A program made the translations under genes and the position numbers. This document shows, piece by piece, positions 36,835-47,208 of a stretch of 64,000 nucleotides of DNA. The number at the start of each line of letters is the position of its first letter. Position 1 is the first letter of the stretch. Origin of the DNA: Chiridota heheva (lineage: Eukaryota > Echinodermata > Holothuroidea > Apodida > Chiridotidae); NCBI GenBank assembly GCA_020152595.1, contig JAIGNY010000739.1, positions 1,150,501 to 1,214,500 on the forward strand. Reading direction: 5' to 3'. The notes under the pieces are model-generated. The model saw only the letters and a list, made by a program, of their open reading frames with translations, was not told the DNA's origin and searched no databases.

Positions 36835-36963
36835 CATTATATCAAGACGGCCATAGCCTTGATAACCAGTTGTGAACTCACTGGTTGCATACCCACCGGG
36901 ATTCAAACCCGGGACGTGCGGGTGAGTGGACAAAGCACTAACCACTATACCACGGAGGTCTCT
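36835..36963 (-). mobile_element. tRNA-derived SINE, copy 2 (truncated)
   Basis: On the minus strand, TCCGTGGTATAGTGGTTAGT is a good A box and CCGGGTTTGAATCCCGG a B box with a perfect 5-bp T stem. ACAACTGGTTATCAAGG follows, shared with the SINEs at 19561 and 52800. The sequence then diverges. Confidence 0.7.
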
Positions 36964-37014
36964 TAAAAGTGGCCGTGTTTATGGAATGATTAAAATGGAA
37001 TGATTAAAAACAAA

Positions 37015-37224
37015 TCAATAGTTCATGATGCATTTACGTTTAAGAGTTTTTCTTAAACAGACCTGGGATTTGCAGCTTTGTATGTCAGTTGAAAGAGAAT
37101 TCCAGGTATCAATTGCATGGTTACACGAATTAAATCTTATAATGTTGGTGCGACAGGGAACACAATGGATATTGTTTGATTGACAGGTATTGTAGTTGTG
37201 CGAGTCTTTGTTTGTCCTAAACAT
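37015..37224 (-). pseudogene. C-terminal remnant of an L2/CR1-like LINE ORF2
   Basis: The minus-strand frame has HNYNTCQSNNIH, then CRTNIIRFNSC, WNSLSTDIQSCKS and LRKTLKRKCIMNY before the stop. The pattern of HxYxTR-like segment, R-x-N-I, WNSL and a basic FKxxLKKY-like end is the typical C-terminus of L2/CR1-type LINE proteins. Upstream the frame is destroyed by the TA microsatellite at 37236-37270. A short GGAATGATTAAAAT repeat at about 36977-37005 is a likely 3' tail. Dead copy. Confidence 0.7.
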
Positions 37225-37227
37225 CTT

Positions 37228-37235
<8 letters not shown>

Positions 37236-37270
<35 letters not shown>
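37236..37270. repeat. (TA)n microsatellite
   Basis: About 16 TA dinucleotides. Confidence 0.9.
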
Positions 37271-37273
<3 letters not shown>

Positions 37274-37475
37274 TTGTCTAATTGTATAATTTTTAGGGGT
37301 GTGAGATACACATAATTATGATTGAAGAAATTGAATGTTATTTTGATCATGTAGTGAAATTTTTGCTGGGGTACATATAAAGATGGAATGGCCATGTTAC
37401 TAGTTGGGCAGTTAGTTATACTGGTGCCAGCTCACTGGTCCAAAGGTTCTATAGTCCGAAAGAAAAGGCCCACTA

Positions 37476-37596
37476 GCAGGGTTGGAAAAATACACAAAAA
37501 TTCACTCGCCAAACTTGGCGAGGCTTACCGTAATGAAGTGGGATTTGGTTTATATTGTATTTCTACTTGCCACTATTATTTTTTGCGCGAGTAGTT
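37476..37596. mobile_element. 121-bp insertion with 8-bp target duplication
   Basis: GCCCACTA flanks it exactly (37468-37475 and 37597-37604). It starts GCAGGGTTGGAAAAATACAC and includes CACTCGCCAAACTTGGCGAG. An 8-bp duplication fits hAT-type insertion. The right end is not a clear inverted copy of the left. Confidence 0.7.
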
Positions 37597-37668
37597 GCCC
37601 ACTAATTTAAAGGCCTGATAGTCTGAAGGTTCACTATTCCGAAGTTATAGCCTAAGCCTAACTCTAAG

Positions 37669-38870
37669 CAGGCACGTAGCCAGGGAGGAGGGAGCCATGG
37701 GATCCACGGCTCCCCCCCCCCCCCCTATTTGCTGAATGTTAATGTTTTGGCATCTTTTTTCATTTATTGTACAGTTATGCTTCTGAGTTTGTCTGCTTTA
37801 TGTACTTCAAACATCCAGTCAAGTACTACATATAACAATAGCTCTTTTGACCACATGATACAACAGGAATTCACGCCCTTGCACAATACAAGCATTGGGT
37901 ATTCAGATGGCAAAGGGAGTTCACGGACAAATTTCCCACTGACCATGTGTCTACAGTAAAAGAATGTGACATCGATATTTTCTTCTCCATCCATGCATTA
38001 TCAAACATTGCCACTGTTCTACCAATATCAACTGCAACAGTTGAAAGATCAGTTTCATCATTGCGACTGCTGAAAACATATCTCAGGTACAGGACAAGTG
38101 AAAGACGTTTAACTGGTCTAGCCTTGATGTACATCCATGCTGGCGAGAAAATCAACATGTCATCGATTGTTTTGCAAGTTCGCAAAACCGTTGTCTTTTG
38201 CTTTAATTAAACTGCTCCATATCAAAGAAACTTTTTCTCTCTTTTTGTATTGTTGTAGGCCTACCTTTGAATTGATCGATGTAGATGACTGACGCGCGCA
38301 GGTATTAATATGTGTAGTGAAATAAGTTCTCTTCTTCCAGTCTTTAATTACTATAATTTCAAAATTGAGAAAAGTCGCAATATCATCAGCAAATTTTGTA
38401 TAATTTTCATGGCTGAAAAAGGTTGTCTTGAAAGTTGATAAATTCTGACTCGAATTTCTCCAATTGAGTCTCGTTTCATCTGACTGAATATCTTTTCCGC
38501 TACTGATCAAGGAGAATCTAATTATTATTGGTCATTTCAGGCAGGGGTTTTCCAAAAAATAAATAAATATGGCCCAATTTGTACCAAAACAAAAAAAATA
38601 TCTAAAATGTATTTCTATGAAATGGTTTTTGTGTGTATTTGACATGAATTTTTCTCAATTTCCTACAACCAAAAGCACAAAAAATTCAGGGTTTCCGGGG
38701 GCTTGGCCCCCTGGTTCTCCTCCAGGGTTTTGCCCCTGGAACCTACCAGTGGCCTTAAGCAGGCCCCTTATGTAGGGACCTTGCAAAGCATGTGCAGTAC
38801 ACTTTTCTGACAAGCAGCATTTTTGTATACAGTTTGGCTCCCCCCTTTCAAATTCCTGGCTACATGCCTG
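37669..38870 (+). mobile_element. hAT transposon, degenerate
   Basis: CAGGCACGTAGCCAGG and CCTGGCTACATGCCTG form 16-bp inverted ends with one mismatch. ACTCTAAG (37661-37668) and ACTCTAAC (38871-38878) are the target duplication, 7 of 8 matching. An 8-bp duplication, short TIRs beginning CAG and a hAT dimerisation-domain remnant inside agree on the superfamily. It is far shorter than an autonomous hAT element (usually 2.5-5 kb), so most of the transposase is gone. The (A)CGTAGCCAGG terminus suggests the many GTGGCGTAGCCA-ended repeats in this window are its non-autonomous relatives. Confidence 0.88.
37851..38210 (+). pseudogene. hAT transposase C-terminal fragment (dimerisation domain)
   Basis: A 119-residue open stretch without a start has YKHWVFRWQREF, then DIDIFFSIHALSNIATVLP, ISTATVERSVSSLRLLKTYL and RLTGLALMYIH. 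The order H-x-L-x-x-I-A-x-x-L-P-(I/V)-S, ERS-x-S-x-L-x-x-LKTYLR and RL-x-GLALM-x-IH is the C-terminal dimerisation domain of hAT transposases, close to the ZMYM-type branch. The preceding catalytic region and any zinc finger are missing; a stop lies just upstream at 37848. Not functional. Confidence 0.88.
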
Positions 38871-39415
38871 ACTCTAACCTTCAGACTATTGGGCCTTCGG
38901 ACTGGTGAACCTTCAGATTAGTGAACCTTTGGTCAAGTGGGCGATTGCTTTTGGACTATTGAACCTTCGGACGTGAGCCTTTATTTTGGACTATTGAAAC
39001 TTGGGACTAATGAGCCTTCGGACCAGTGGGCGGACACCGTTATAATGTACATATTGTAGAATTACAAGTTAAGGGGAAGCTTAAGGGGGAAAGCCATCTA
39101 GTGTACAACCAATGGTGATATACGGTTATCTAGGTCTGCACAGACTTGGAATTAATAATAAAATTTCCCACAGTTCTGAATAAAGGTGTCGAAAATCTTC
39201 CCACAAAAAAACCGTCTCAGAAATAGATCAATATAGTAAATACATTTTTAATGTACTATTCACAATTACACGGGGGATGTTTTAAGAGCACATATTTACC
39301 ATACATACTGTTGCTTATAATTAATTCCAGCTGATTACAATTGATTCAAACAAAGCTGAAAATGACGGGAATCTATTCCCATTCTAGAATTTGATTGGCT
39401 AAGAATTATGATAGA

Positions 39416-40256
39416 TGTTTAAAGGATTTAGTTTAGGGGTCGAGCAAGTCCGTCTTATATGAATGAAGAACTCAAAAGAAACAAAATGTTGAAGAAAGCA
39501 TTCAAAAGTCTAAAAATATTTCCTCCCTTCATCATGCTTCCCTCTACAACCATATTTAATTCTCTTTCACCCCCTCTCTACTTTGTTTTTGTTTCACCCA
39601 TGCACCTCCTCTCTCAATCACAGCTTTCTGACTTTTTGTTCTTAAATTTCTCTCATTCTCCCCGTTTCCTTTCCTTCCTACCTCTAGAATGATCTGACCT
39701 CTTCAGGCACAATTTGACCCTCGTTGTCGTGGTGCTGTTAAGCCCTCATCAAACAAACAAAAGTCTTATTCCGTTAAGGAGATATTTAAGTTTTAAAGTT
39801 TCGTATCATTTCTGTAGAAACGACTGAAATCAGACTAGTTGTGATGTCACAGCCTCAGATTCCTCAAAGTCTCTTTGTGAATTCTATCATATTTTGTTCT
39901 GCAATTTTGTGGCTTAAAAATTATTGGTTATGCCAGAAAAGTAGTAAAACAGAATCTAGTAAGGGTAATTATAATTTACCACCTGAATAAAGGTTGATGT
40001 AAAACAATTTCTATAGTAAAAAAATAAAAATAAATTTTCAGTAAAATACATTAACAATTGTTAAGAATGTGAGAATGAGGATGCCAACCTTCCATCATAG
40101 TAGACTTACTACACCAGTCATTTTTACACAGATGAGACAGAGCTTTAATCTTTAACCTTACTGGAATAAGATTTTTGAATACTTTCTTCACCATTTTGTT
40201 TCCTTTAAAGTCTTTTCATATAAGATAGACTTGCTTGACCACTAAACTAATCTATT
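39416..40256. mobile_element. AGGATTAG MITE, complete copy with insertion
   Basis: Left arm starts TTTAAAGGATTTAGTTTAGG; right arm ends TTGACCACTAAACTAATCTA. The centre (CTGCAATTTTGTGGCTTA and AAGTAGTAAAACAGAATCTA) is inverted relative to the copies at 33650 and 55267, as could happen by recombination between arms. The left arm is interrupted by 39512-39758. Confidence 0.7.
39512..39758 (+). mobile_element. 5'-truncated retroelement insertion with CAAA tail
   Basis: AAAAGTCT flanks it (39504-39511 and 39759-39766). The insert is pyrimidine-rich and ends with GTCGTGGTGCTGTTAAGCCC, TCATC and a CAAACAAACAAA-type tail. A 3' simple tail plus target duplication is the mark of LINE-driven insertion; which LINE or SINE it belongs to is not resolved. 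Confidence 0.75.
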
Positions 40257-40487
40257 AAAAACAAAGATTTACAAGAAAATGACTAAGGTTGCCCTGTAAT
40301 ACATTACAGGATTGGATAATGATTCCTGAGATTTCAAAATGATGTAAAATGGTCAGTTTTTAACTGATTTTTTTCTTCTTCATGGGTTGTGACAAATTTC
40401 ACATTAATTTAGCTGTTGCCACCTGCCTCTTTATATCTAATATACCTTTAAAGATCTCTGAGAAAAAGTGTCCATATCGTAAATCCT

Positions 40488-40970
40488 CACACTAGTGTTC
40501 AAAATGTTATTTTCATTATTTTATTTTAGGGGGGAGGGGTGGCATTTTCCCCTTTGTCTTATTATTGTTCTTGCAGGAGGACCTGGTAAGATTTTCCAAC
40601 CTCTAACATTAAGGAATTCTTTTACTCTTGGTTATTTGCTGAAAGCTGAAAAGTAGAGTGCCATCCCACTGGTCCGACCATGCCTTCGGACTCGTAAACC
40701 TTCAGACTATTGGGCCTTTGGACTATTGGGCCTTCGAACTAGTGAACCTTTGGACTATCAGACCTTTGGAGGAGTAGTGGGCCTTTTCTTTCGGATTATT
40801 AAACCTTTGGACTTGGTCCAGTGGGCTGGCACCGTAATTGTCATGATGAATAATGCAAAATTGGTCCATTTACATTCATGCACAAAAGTAAAATGAATAT
40901 ACAAAACTTGAAAATAATTGACAGAGCAGAGCATTAATCCCACAATCGTAATCTTAATGTGAACACTGCT
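40488..40970. mobile_element. Element with AGTGTTCA ends (host of copy B)
   Basis: CTAGTGTTCAAAATGTTATT at the left and CTTAATGTGAACACTG at the right are partial inverted repeats. The same termini occur near 49905 (CCAGTGTTTACACTAGTATT), 34186 and 54259. It contains the fold-back element at 40654-40836. Confidence 0.45.
40654..40836. mobile_element. Minisatellite-bearing fold-back element, copy B (smallest)
   Basis: GAGTGCCATCCCACTGGTCC and GGTCCAGTGGGCTGGCACCG are inverted ends, with TA just outside each. Between them are units of the CTTCGGACTATTGGGCC type. It is the shortest intact copy, 183 bp. Confidence 0.75.
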
Positions 40971-41837
40971 CACATCTTTCATTTTTTCACAAATCACATT
41001 ATCTTAGATGTTCAGAGAAAAGTGTCCACACCACAACTTCAACCTATAATACTCACAGTATCTATAGGCTACCATAAACTTTGTACCCTGCAAAGGAGGT
41101 GTGCCAAATGTAGCTGCCATGTTCTTCATATCATCATATGATACAGCACAGTAATTGGAGCAAACTTACTATATTCAAAGATCATAAGGTTCAGATTTGA
41201 GCTGGCGTTGTTACTGAAATTACTGGTTTGAGACGTAATGGAACTCTCTGCTAAAACGTAGGGGCTGTAAGATATTTTAGTTGGGAGGACAAAACATTGT
41301 TGGGTGTTAGTGGTAGCAAGAAATGAACATCCTTTTCATTAAACCTATAATTCAAGCCTGTTATTCTTTGTTTACAAAGGAAAAAAAATGATTAGCAACT
41401 TTTTTTTTTCCTTTTTCTGGGAGTGGGGGAATTTCCACCACTTGCTCCTATTGCGAGCTGTCCATGATCTAAAATACTTTGAAAACATATTTTTGAAGTT
41501 AAACTACTTTTTAAAGTGGGTGGGTTTTGCCTACCAAAAGTGGGGGAAAAGTCAAAAAGTAGGGGCAAAATCATGCAACAAATCACCATACAAAAGATAC
41601 AAATTCAGAAAAAAATTGGGGACAAGTGTCCCCTCAAATCCTGTCTATATGCTTTTTAATAAGATATATTAATAGTTTAGAAAATGAGTATGTAATATTA
41701 TAACAGTAGAATCCCTATCCCCCATAGTAAGTATGTCTAACTGTGAACCCTATGTGCATGATACTGTGGGACCATTTCTCAAGTTTAGTTGTTGTGGCCT
41801 GTACATACCCTTTTATCAGTTTATTTAGAGCAGACAT

Positions 41838-42055
41838 TTTAAAGGAGCAAAATATGAAAATAGGTTGGTATTGACCTGGACAATAGCATACAATTGGCCC
41901 AACTTTAAAGGAACAGAAAATGTGAAAGTAGGTTAGGTATTAACCTGGACAATAGAGTAGACAATCTCCCAACTTTAAAGGAGCAAAATATGAAACTAGG
42001 TTAGTTAGTAACCTGGACAATAGAGTATACAATTGGCCCAACTTTACATATTACT
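41838..42055 (+). repeat. Tandem repeat of about 68 bp, 3 units
   Basis: AACTTTAAAGGAGCAAAATATGAAA-type starts with AACCTGGACAATAG and ACAATTGGCCC recur three times. Confidence 0.8.
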
Positions 42056-42059
42056 AACA

Positions 42060-42815
42060 TTATCCTACCTATGACACATAGTCTGAATAACAATTTATTA
42101 TAGTTTTCAGTTATGTTTGTGAAGGTTTATAAAATCTAGTTTTCCTATGCTTCTTAAAACATATCACACTCCTTTAAGCTGTAATACTCCTTTAAACTTC
42201 CTTTGCTCCTTTGAAATATTTTTGGTCAAAGGAAGTGCTTTTGTTTGCAAAATTTAAAATCTTTTGTTATGAATCTATTTTTCATCACAACAGGAAATCC
42301 AGGCTGGTGGAATATCTGTCAATCAACCTTCCTATTGTTATACTCTTTTGTTTTCACATTCCTTGGTAACAGAAAGATGACAACAGCTGGAACTAAGATG
42401 CTTTTGATAAACAAAAATCCTTTTTTCATGCTTGCCTGTCTTTTGTGAATAGATATTGAGCCGAAATAAAACCTATTGTTTCTTGATCTTAATTATTTTC
42501 ACAAGAATGTACAGTTAACTTTTTGGAATATCCTTAAACTGGTCTTCTTTTATTTTAATCCAGTGTAGTTTTTTCTGCCAGACTTCAAAATAATAAAGGG
42601 CATGGGTTGAAAAAGTGAGTAAAATAATTTGATTTTTTTTAACTCTGAAATTTTTTATTTGGGAAATAAGAACATAGTTGATTTTCAAAGGTTTCACTTA
42701 ATTTAGGGATTTTATCAACTTTATTTAAGTTTTTCTATCTTTTATAAGGATTGAAGAGTGGAACAGACACTAATTATGCAGTACATATACTGTTTATTTT
42801 TATTCTTTTACATTT
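42060..42815. other. Gene-free stretch
   Basis: AT-rich; no gene or repeat recognised. Confidence 0.45.
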
Positions 42816-42819
42816 CATT

Positions 42820-43215
42820 CTGAAGCAATCAGCAACAACTTTCTGATACCCCATCATTTTCACACCTTGTCCTAGTGTGGATGTGGAGGAGGGGTATTTA
42901 TAGCACTGCTCTTTAAAATCTTTATATATTTCTGAAAGCAATCGAGGGAAGTTTTTTGTGGGTCCCCCTTATTCCATACTTAAAAACAACAACAATAACT
43001 GGACCACAGGGAAGACGGGGCCCGGTGGTGGGGGGTGGAGATATGGATTCTTCTCCCACTTGTCTAGTTCTGAAGGAATCAACAACTTTCTGATTTCCCC
43101 ATCCTTTTCATAACTTGTCCTGCTGTATGTGAGGGGGTGTTACAGTTAAAGTCTGGGCCTTTTTATGTTGGATGGTCTAAATTTTGATATATTTCTGATA
43201 GTTATCAAGACAAGG
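42820..43215 (+). repeat. Tandem duplication, about 245-bp period
   Basis: GCAATCAGCAACAACTTTCTGA, CTTGTCCT and TATATATTTCTGA recur in order from about 42824 and about 43075. Confidence 0.6.
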
Positions 43216-43350
43216 TGTGTTGTGGTTTTCTTATCTCGACCATAAGTGAGGGTGGTATATCAAATATTGATCTTGCATGCAAGAGTACTGAATGTTTACC
43301 AATTGTACCCAACTCCAACACTCAAAAAGTGTATGTGTTATATCATTAAA

Positions 43351-43455
43351 CATACCTGTAACAACAACTGGGAGGATGGGGGAGGGGGGGGGACTCTTCA
43401 ATGGTCCGAAGGTAACAACAACTGGGAGGATAGGGGAGGGGGGGACTCTTCACCC
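43351..43455 (+). repeat. Tandem duplication, about 53 bp
   Basis: GTAACAACAACTGGGAGGAT, a G-rich run and GGACTCTTCA occur twice, ending at the left border of the fold-back element. Confidence 0.85.
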
Positions 43456-44344
43456 TGGTGCTGGTCCAAAATCCCAAAGCTTCGATAGTCCAAAGAAAAG
43501 GCCCAATAGTCTGAAGGTCCGATTGCCTAAAGGTTAAATAATTTAAAGGTTCAATAGTCCGAAGGCCCAATAGTCCAAAGGTTCGATAGTTCAATGGTCT
43601 GAAGGTCCGATAGCCCCAAGTTCGAAGGTTCAATAGTCCAAACGCTTAATTGTCCAATGGTACGATAGTCCATAGGCCCAATAGTCTGAAGGTCTGATAG
43701 CTCAAAGGTTCAATCATTTAAAGGTTCAAAAGCCCTAATTGTCCAAAAGTTTGATAGTCCAAAGGCCCAATATCCTGAGGGTCCGATAGCCCAAAGGTTC
43801 AATAATTCAAAGGTTCACTAGTCCGAAAGCCCAATTGCTCAAAGGCTTGATGATAGTCCAAAGGCTCAATAGTCTGAATGGTCCGATAGCCCAAAGGTTC
43901 AGTAATTCGAACGTTCAAGAGTCTGAAAGCCCAATTGTCCAAAGGTTTGATAGTTTAAAGGCCCAATAGTTTGAGGTTCGATAGCCCAAAGGTTAAATGA
44001 TTTGAAGGTTCAATAGTCTAAATAGTCTGAAAGCCCAATTATCCAAAGGTTCGATAGTCCAAAGGCCCAATAGTGTGAAGGTTCAATAGTCTGAAGGCTA
44101 CCCTAACCTTTAGACTATTCAACCTTGGATGATTAAACCTTTGGACTATTGAACCTTTGGAATATTGAACCTTCGGACTATTGAACCTTTGGACTATTGA
44201 ACCTTTGGACTATTACATTTTTGGACTATTAAACCTTTGGACTTTTAAACCTTTGGACTATTAAACCTTCAAACTAGTGGGCCTTTATTTTGGACTTTTG
44301 AACCTTCGACTATTGGGCCTTTGCATCAGTGGGCAGACACGTTA
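43454..44344. mobile_element. Minisatellite-bearing fold-back element, copy C (largest)
   Basis: Left end CCTGGTGCTGGTCC; right end CAGTGGGCAGACACG. About 650 bp of units such as AGTCCAAAGGTTCAATAGTC lead to a switch near 44103. Then about 230 bp in the opposite sense (GGACTATTGAACCTTTGGAC) follow. The strand could fold into a long imperfect hairpin. Confidence 0.75.
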
Positions 44345-44349
44345 CACCC

Positions 44350-45950
44350 CACTTTTCTCCAAGATCAAATTTCAGGTTCATCCAAATCTGTGGAGAAAAT
44401 GTATGGGGGAGGGGGTGAGGTAGGACCTTGCATAGTCTCTATTATGTTTTAAAGTTTTGTTGACTGCTGGTCAGCACTTTGAAAAGCTGGCGTCCCCCTG
44501 TTTGTGGTTTCTGGCGCCACCACTGAACAACGGTAACAAACGAGCATGAGATGAGACTTTTGTTTGTTAAATTCGCAAAAAAAAACATTCAGTTTTACTT
44601 GTGGGTGGAGTGAAATTCTAGCTAAAAGTATTCCAAGAAACACAAAAAACTGCACATAGCAAGGAAAAACTTTCATACCTTTTGTTTTAGGTGATTGATG
44701 AGGGAAAATTTATTGTATTTATCTACAAAACAAAAGGTGTAATGATGATTTATAACAGTCCTTGTAAAATACTTTCATATACCACTTATAAATGACACAA
44801 ACAAATACAAATAGGGATCATCAAGTCGTTTTTAATGGGTTGAGCTTTCAACAAGCACAAGTAAATTTTCATAAATTTGTTTGATAACATGAAATCTATC
44901 AACACGAACACTTATGACTGCCTGATGTACAATTTTTCTCTTTAAGTATTTTTTTGTTTTTTTTGTTACTGAAAACTACACTTATGTAATAGATTTTAGG
45001 AAATAAGAATTATAGGCAGTTATCATCAAGCTGGTTCCTTCAAATTATGTCATCATTTAGAAAGTACTTGTTGATGTTTACAAAATATCAATAAAAGGTT
45101 TTGAGATAAGAGTATGAAAACACACTTGTATTATATAAGCCACAAATTGTAGTGAAGAAACTAGTAGGTTGGTAACTGGGAGGCAGAAATATTTTGAACA
45201 ACATTTACCAGTGGCGTCGAAAATACTAACTGGAGGGGGGAGTCCCCCGGAGGTCCATAATCCACTCCCGGCAATTTTCAAGGTCATTTGACCATAATAC
45301 AATTTCAGAAAACATTTCAGAAGTTTTTAATCTGCTGAATGGGTGCTATATTTCATTGGTTCTAGAGCAAATTGTGCAGTTCATGTGATTTAATCTCGGC
45401 GCCACCAGCGCACAAGTCTGGCGGCTCTTAAAGAGGCAGGCTCGTCTCATTAAAATACTGTAAAATTGGGGGATGCGATTGATGTCACTTTCGGTTGTGG
45501 ACGCAAGATCCACTGTCTGTTTGTACATGGAGTTAAAAGAGAACTCCATGGTTTGTACAGCCAGACACTAGCATGTACGTTGTGTGTGCCGAGTTACATA
45601 CACAGCGCATTACGTTACTGTGACGAAAGTTGTTTGTTTTTTCAATGCGTTTGTCAGAAAGCGAAAGATTAGTATTATAATACTACAATAATAGTCACCA
45701 AATGAAAATTACTGAGAAAAAAAGAAGAAGAAGAAGATGAAAGCAAAAGTCGCAATAAACGATTCTACTGGGGCTCGAACTCACGACTGTTGATAAGAAA
45801 ATTTCAACCAAAAAAAAAAAAAGTATTATACCAGCATCGTGTCATATGTTTTGTGTGAATAACATCCAGAGGGTTTGTGAAAAAGGACTCACCTAGATGG
45901 AGATAATGAGGGAGGGATAGGGTAGAGAAGGCCCAAGATGGAAGGTGGAG
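44350..45950. other. Gene-free stretch
   Basis: No exon recognised. A left-end motif CCAGTGGCGTCGAAAATAC at about 45211 suggests a decayed element related to 318-623. GGGGCTCGAACTCACGAC at 45770 is a tRNA T-arm-like remnant on the minus strand. Confidence 0.35.
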
Positions 45951-45956
45951 CACCAA

Positions 45957-46030
45957 TCTGCAAAAACTTAACCTAAATGGGCTATCCTTGGCAAAACTTA
46001 ACTATTGGTCTAAATGGCTATCCAGGGGTC
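45957..46030 (+). repeat. Isolated units of the 38-bp satellite
   Basis: Two degenerate units (AACCTAAATGGGCTATCC and TTGGTCTAAATGGCTATCC) lie 1.2 kb before the main array at 47209. They are cut by a CAGGGGTCGAATTT element end at about 46024. Confidence 0.7.
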
Positions 46031-46433
46031 GAATTTCAAATTTTTCACCAAGGAATAGTGCTTTCTTATAAAAAAACTTTTCTGGATCAAATTTCACTGT
46101 TCCAACATTTTCGTCAATAAAAAAAGCCAATTTCTTGCTTTGATTGGATTTATTAACCTTTTTTGTCACAATATACTGGTAAGAGAAACAAGAAATAAAT
46201 AATAGTAAGAAGGTTGCTGCGCACATGTCAAATTCTAAACAAAGTAAGACTGTAACACGTATTGTATCATAGTAAATATGGAACGGAACCCATGATAGTT
46301 GTGTTAAGTTAACATGCAAATACAGTATCAGGGATGTGAGTGAAAATTATTTTGAAGATTATTATTTAGCAGAAATTATAACGTCTTTGGCAAATGGTGT
46401 GTGGGGATAGGGTGGTTCAATTTGACCATACCA

Positions 46434-46570
46434 AAACTTTAAAGGTAAGTAGTTAAAAAAATGAATTCTGGAACAAAATAAAAAATATATTTTCTCAACA
46501 AGCAAAACCTTAAAGGTAAGTAGAAAGAAAAATGAATTCTTGGGGATGTTTGAACAAAATAAATGTGCTT
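46434..46570 (+). repeat. Tandem duplication, about 72 bp
   Basis: AAAGGTAAGTAG, AAAATGAATTCT and GAACAAAATAAA occur twice in order. Confidence 0.75.
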
Positions 46571-47208
46571 CTAACAAAAGTTATGAGCTATCTGTATAAC
46601 TTATAATGTGTGGGTCAATGGGAAATTCTAATCTCTTCCGGCAGATTATCGAAGTTATACGAGAGACAGGGTCAATTTGAATACACCATGTGGTGGAAAA
46701 TTATATTTTGTCAAAAAACCAACAACAAAAATGAGTCCACAGAATAAAGTTCATCTTAATTATGTCATGCATCCCCACCATTACATTAATTTCGGAATTA
46801 TCATGCATGCATGTCATTGTTTCTAGTTATCTATTCTACATATGGAGCACTTTTCAAGCAAGCATCTTTTTATGAAATAACCAATTCATGCAAGGAGGTA
46901 TGGTACATCCATCCTGGACCTTGATCCAAGCACCCTCAAGCATGCGCATGCCAAGTTTTAAATAAATTCTCCAATTGGCGGACAGCAAGTGTATAATACC
47001 ATGGTCTCTTTTACTTCCATGATAATACCATAATTATGTCAATGGGAAACATAATATCCCTCACAGACTATCCCCATATGAATATTAATAGTAGATAAAT
47101 CCCCAGGTAAGCTTAGCCCAGGGTTCTAGTAGCTGTTATTTTGACAGCTCGTGGTAAGCCTGAGAAGGAAACTGTTCCCCAGGTAGTGACTGCAGAAATT
47201 TTGACCTC

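Larger units (their letters stand above)
37417..39044. mobile_element. Minisatellite-bearing fold-back element, copy A (nested)
   Basis: The left end TATACTGGTGCCAGCTCACT and right end GTGGGCGGACACCGTTATA are imperfect inverted repeats. The interior minisatellite reads TCCAAAGGTTCTATAGTCCG on the left and its complement (CTATTGAACCTTCGGAC type) on the right. Two insertions interrupt it: 37476-37596 and 37669-38870. Without them the element would be about 300 bp, similar to copy B at 40654-40836. Confidence 0.7.

Noticed and set aside
37871-38185. 104-codon minus-strand open frame
   Set aside because: Antisense of the hAT transposase fragment.
43246-43633. Gly/Trp-rich and Leu/Thr/Arg-rich open frames
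   Set aside because: Products of the 53-bp duplication and the fold-back minisatellite.
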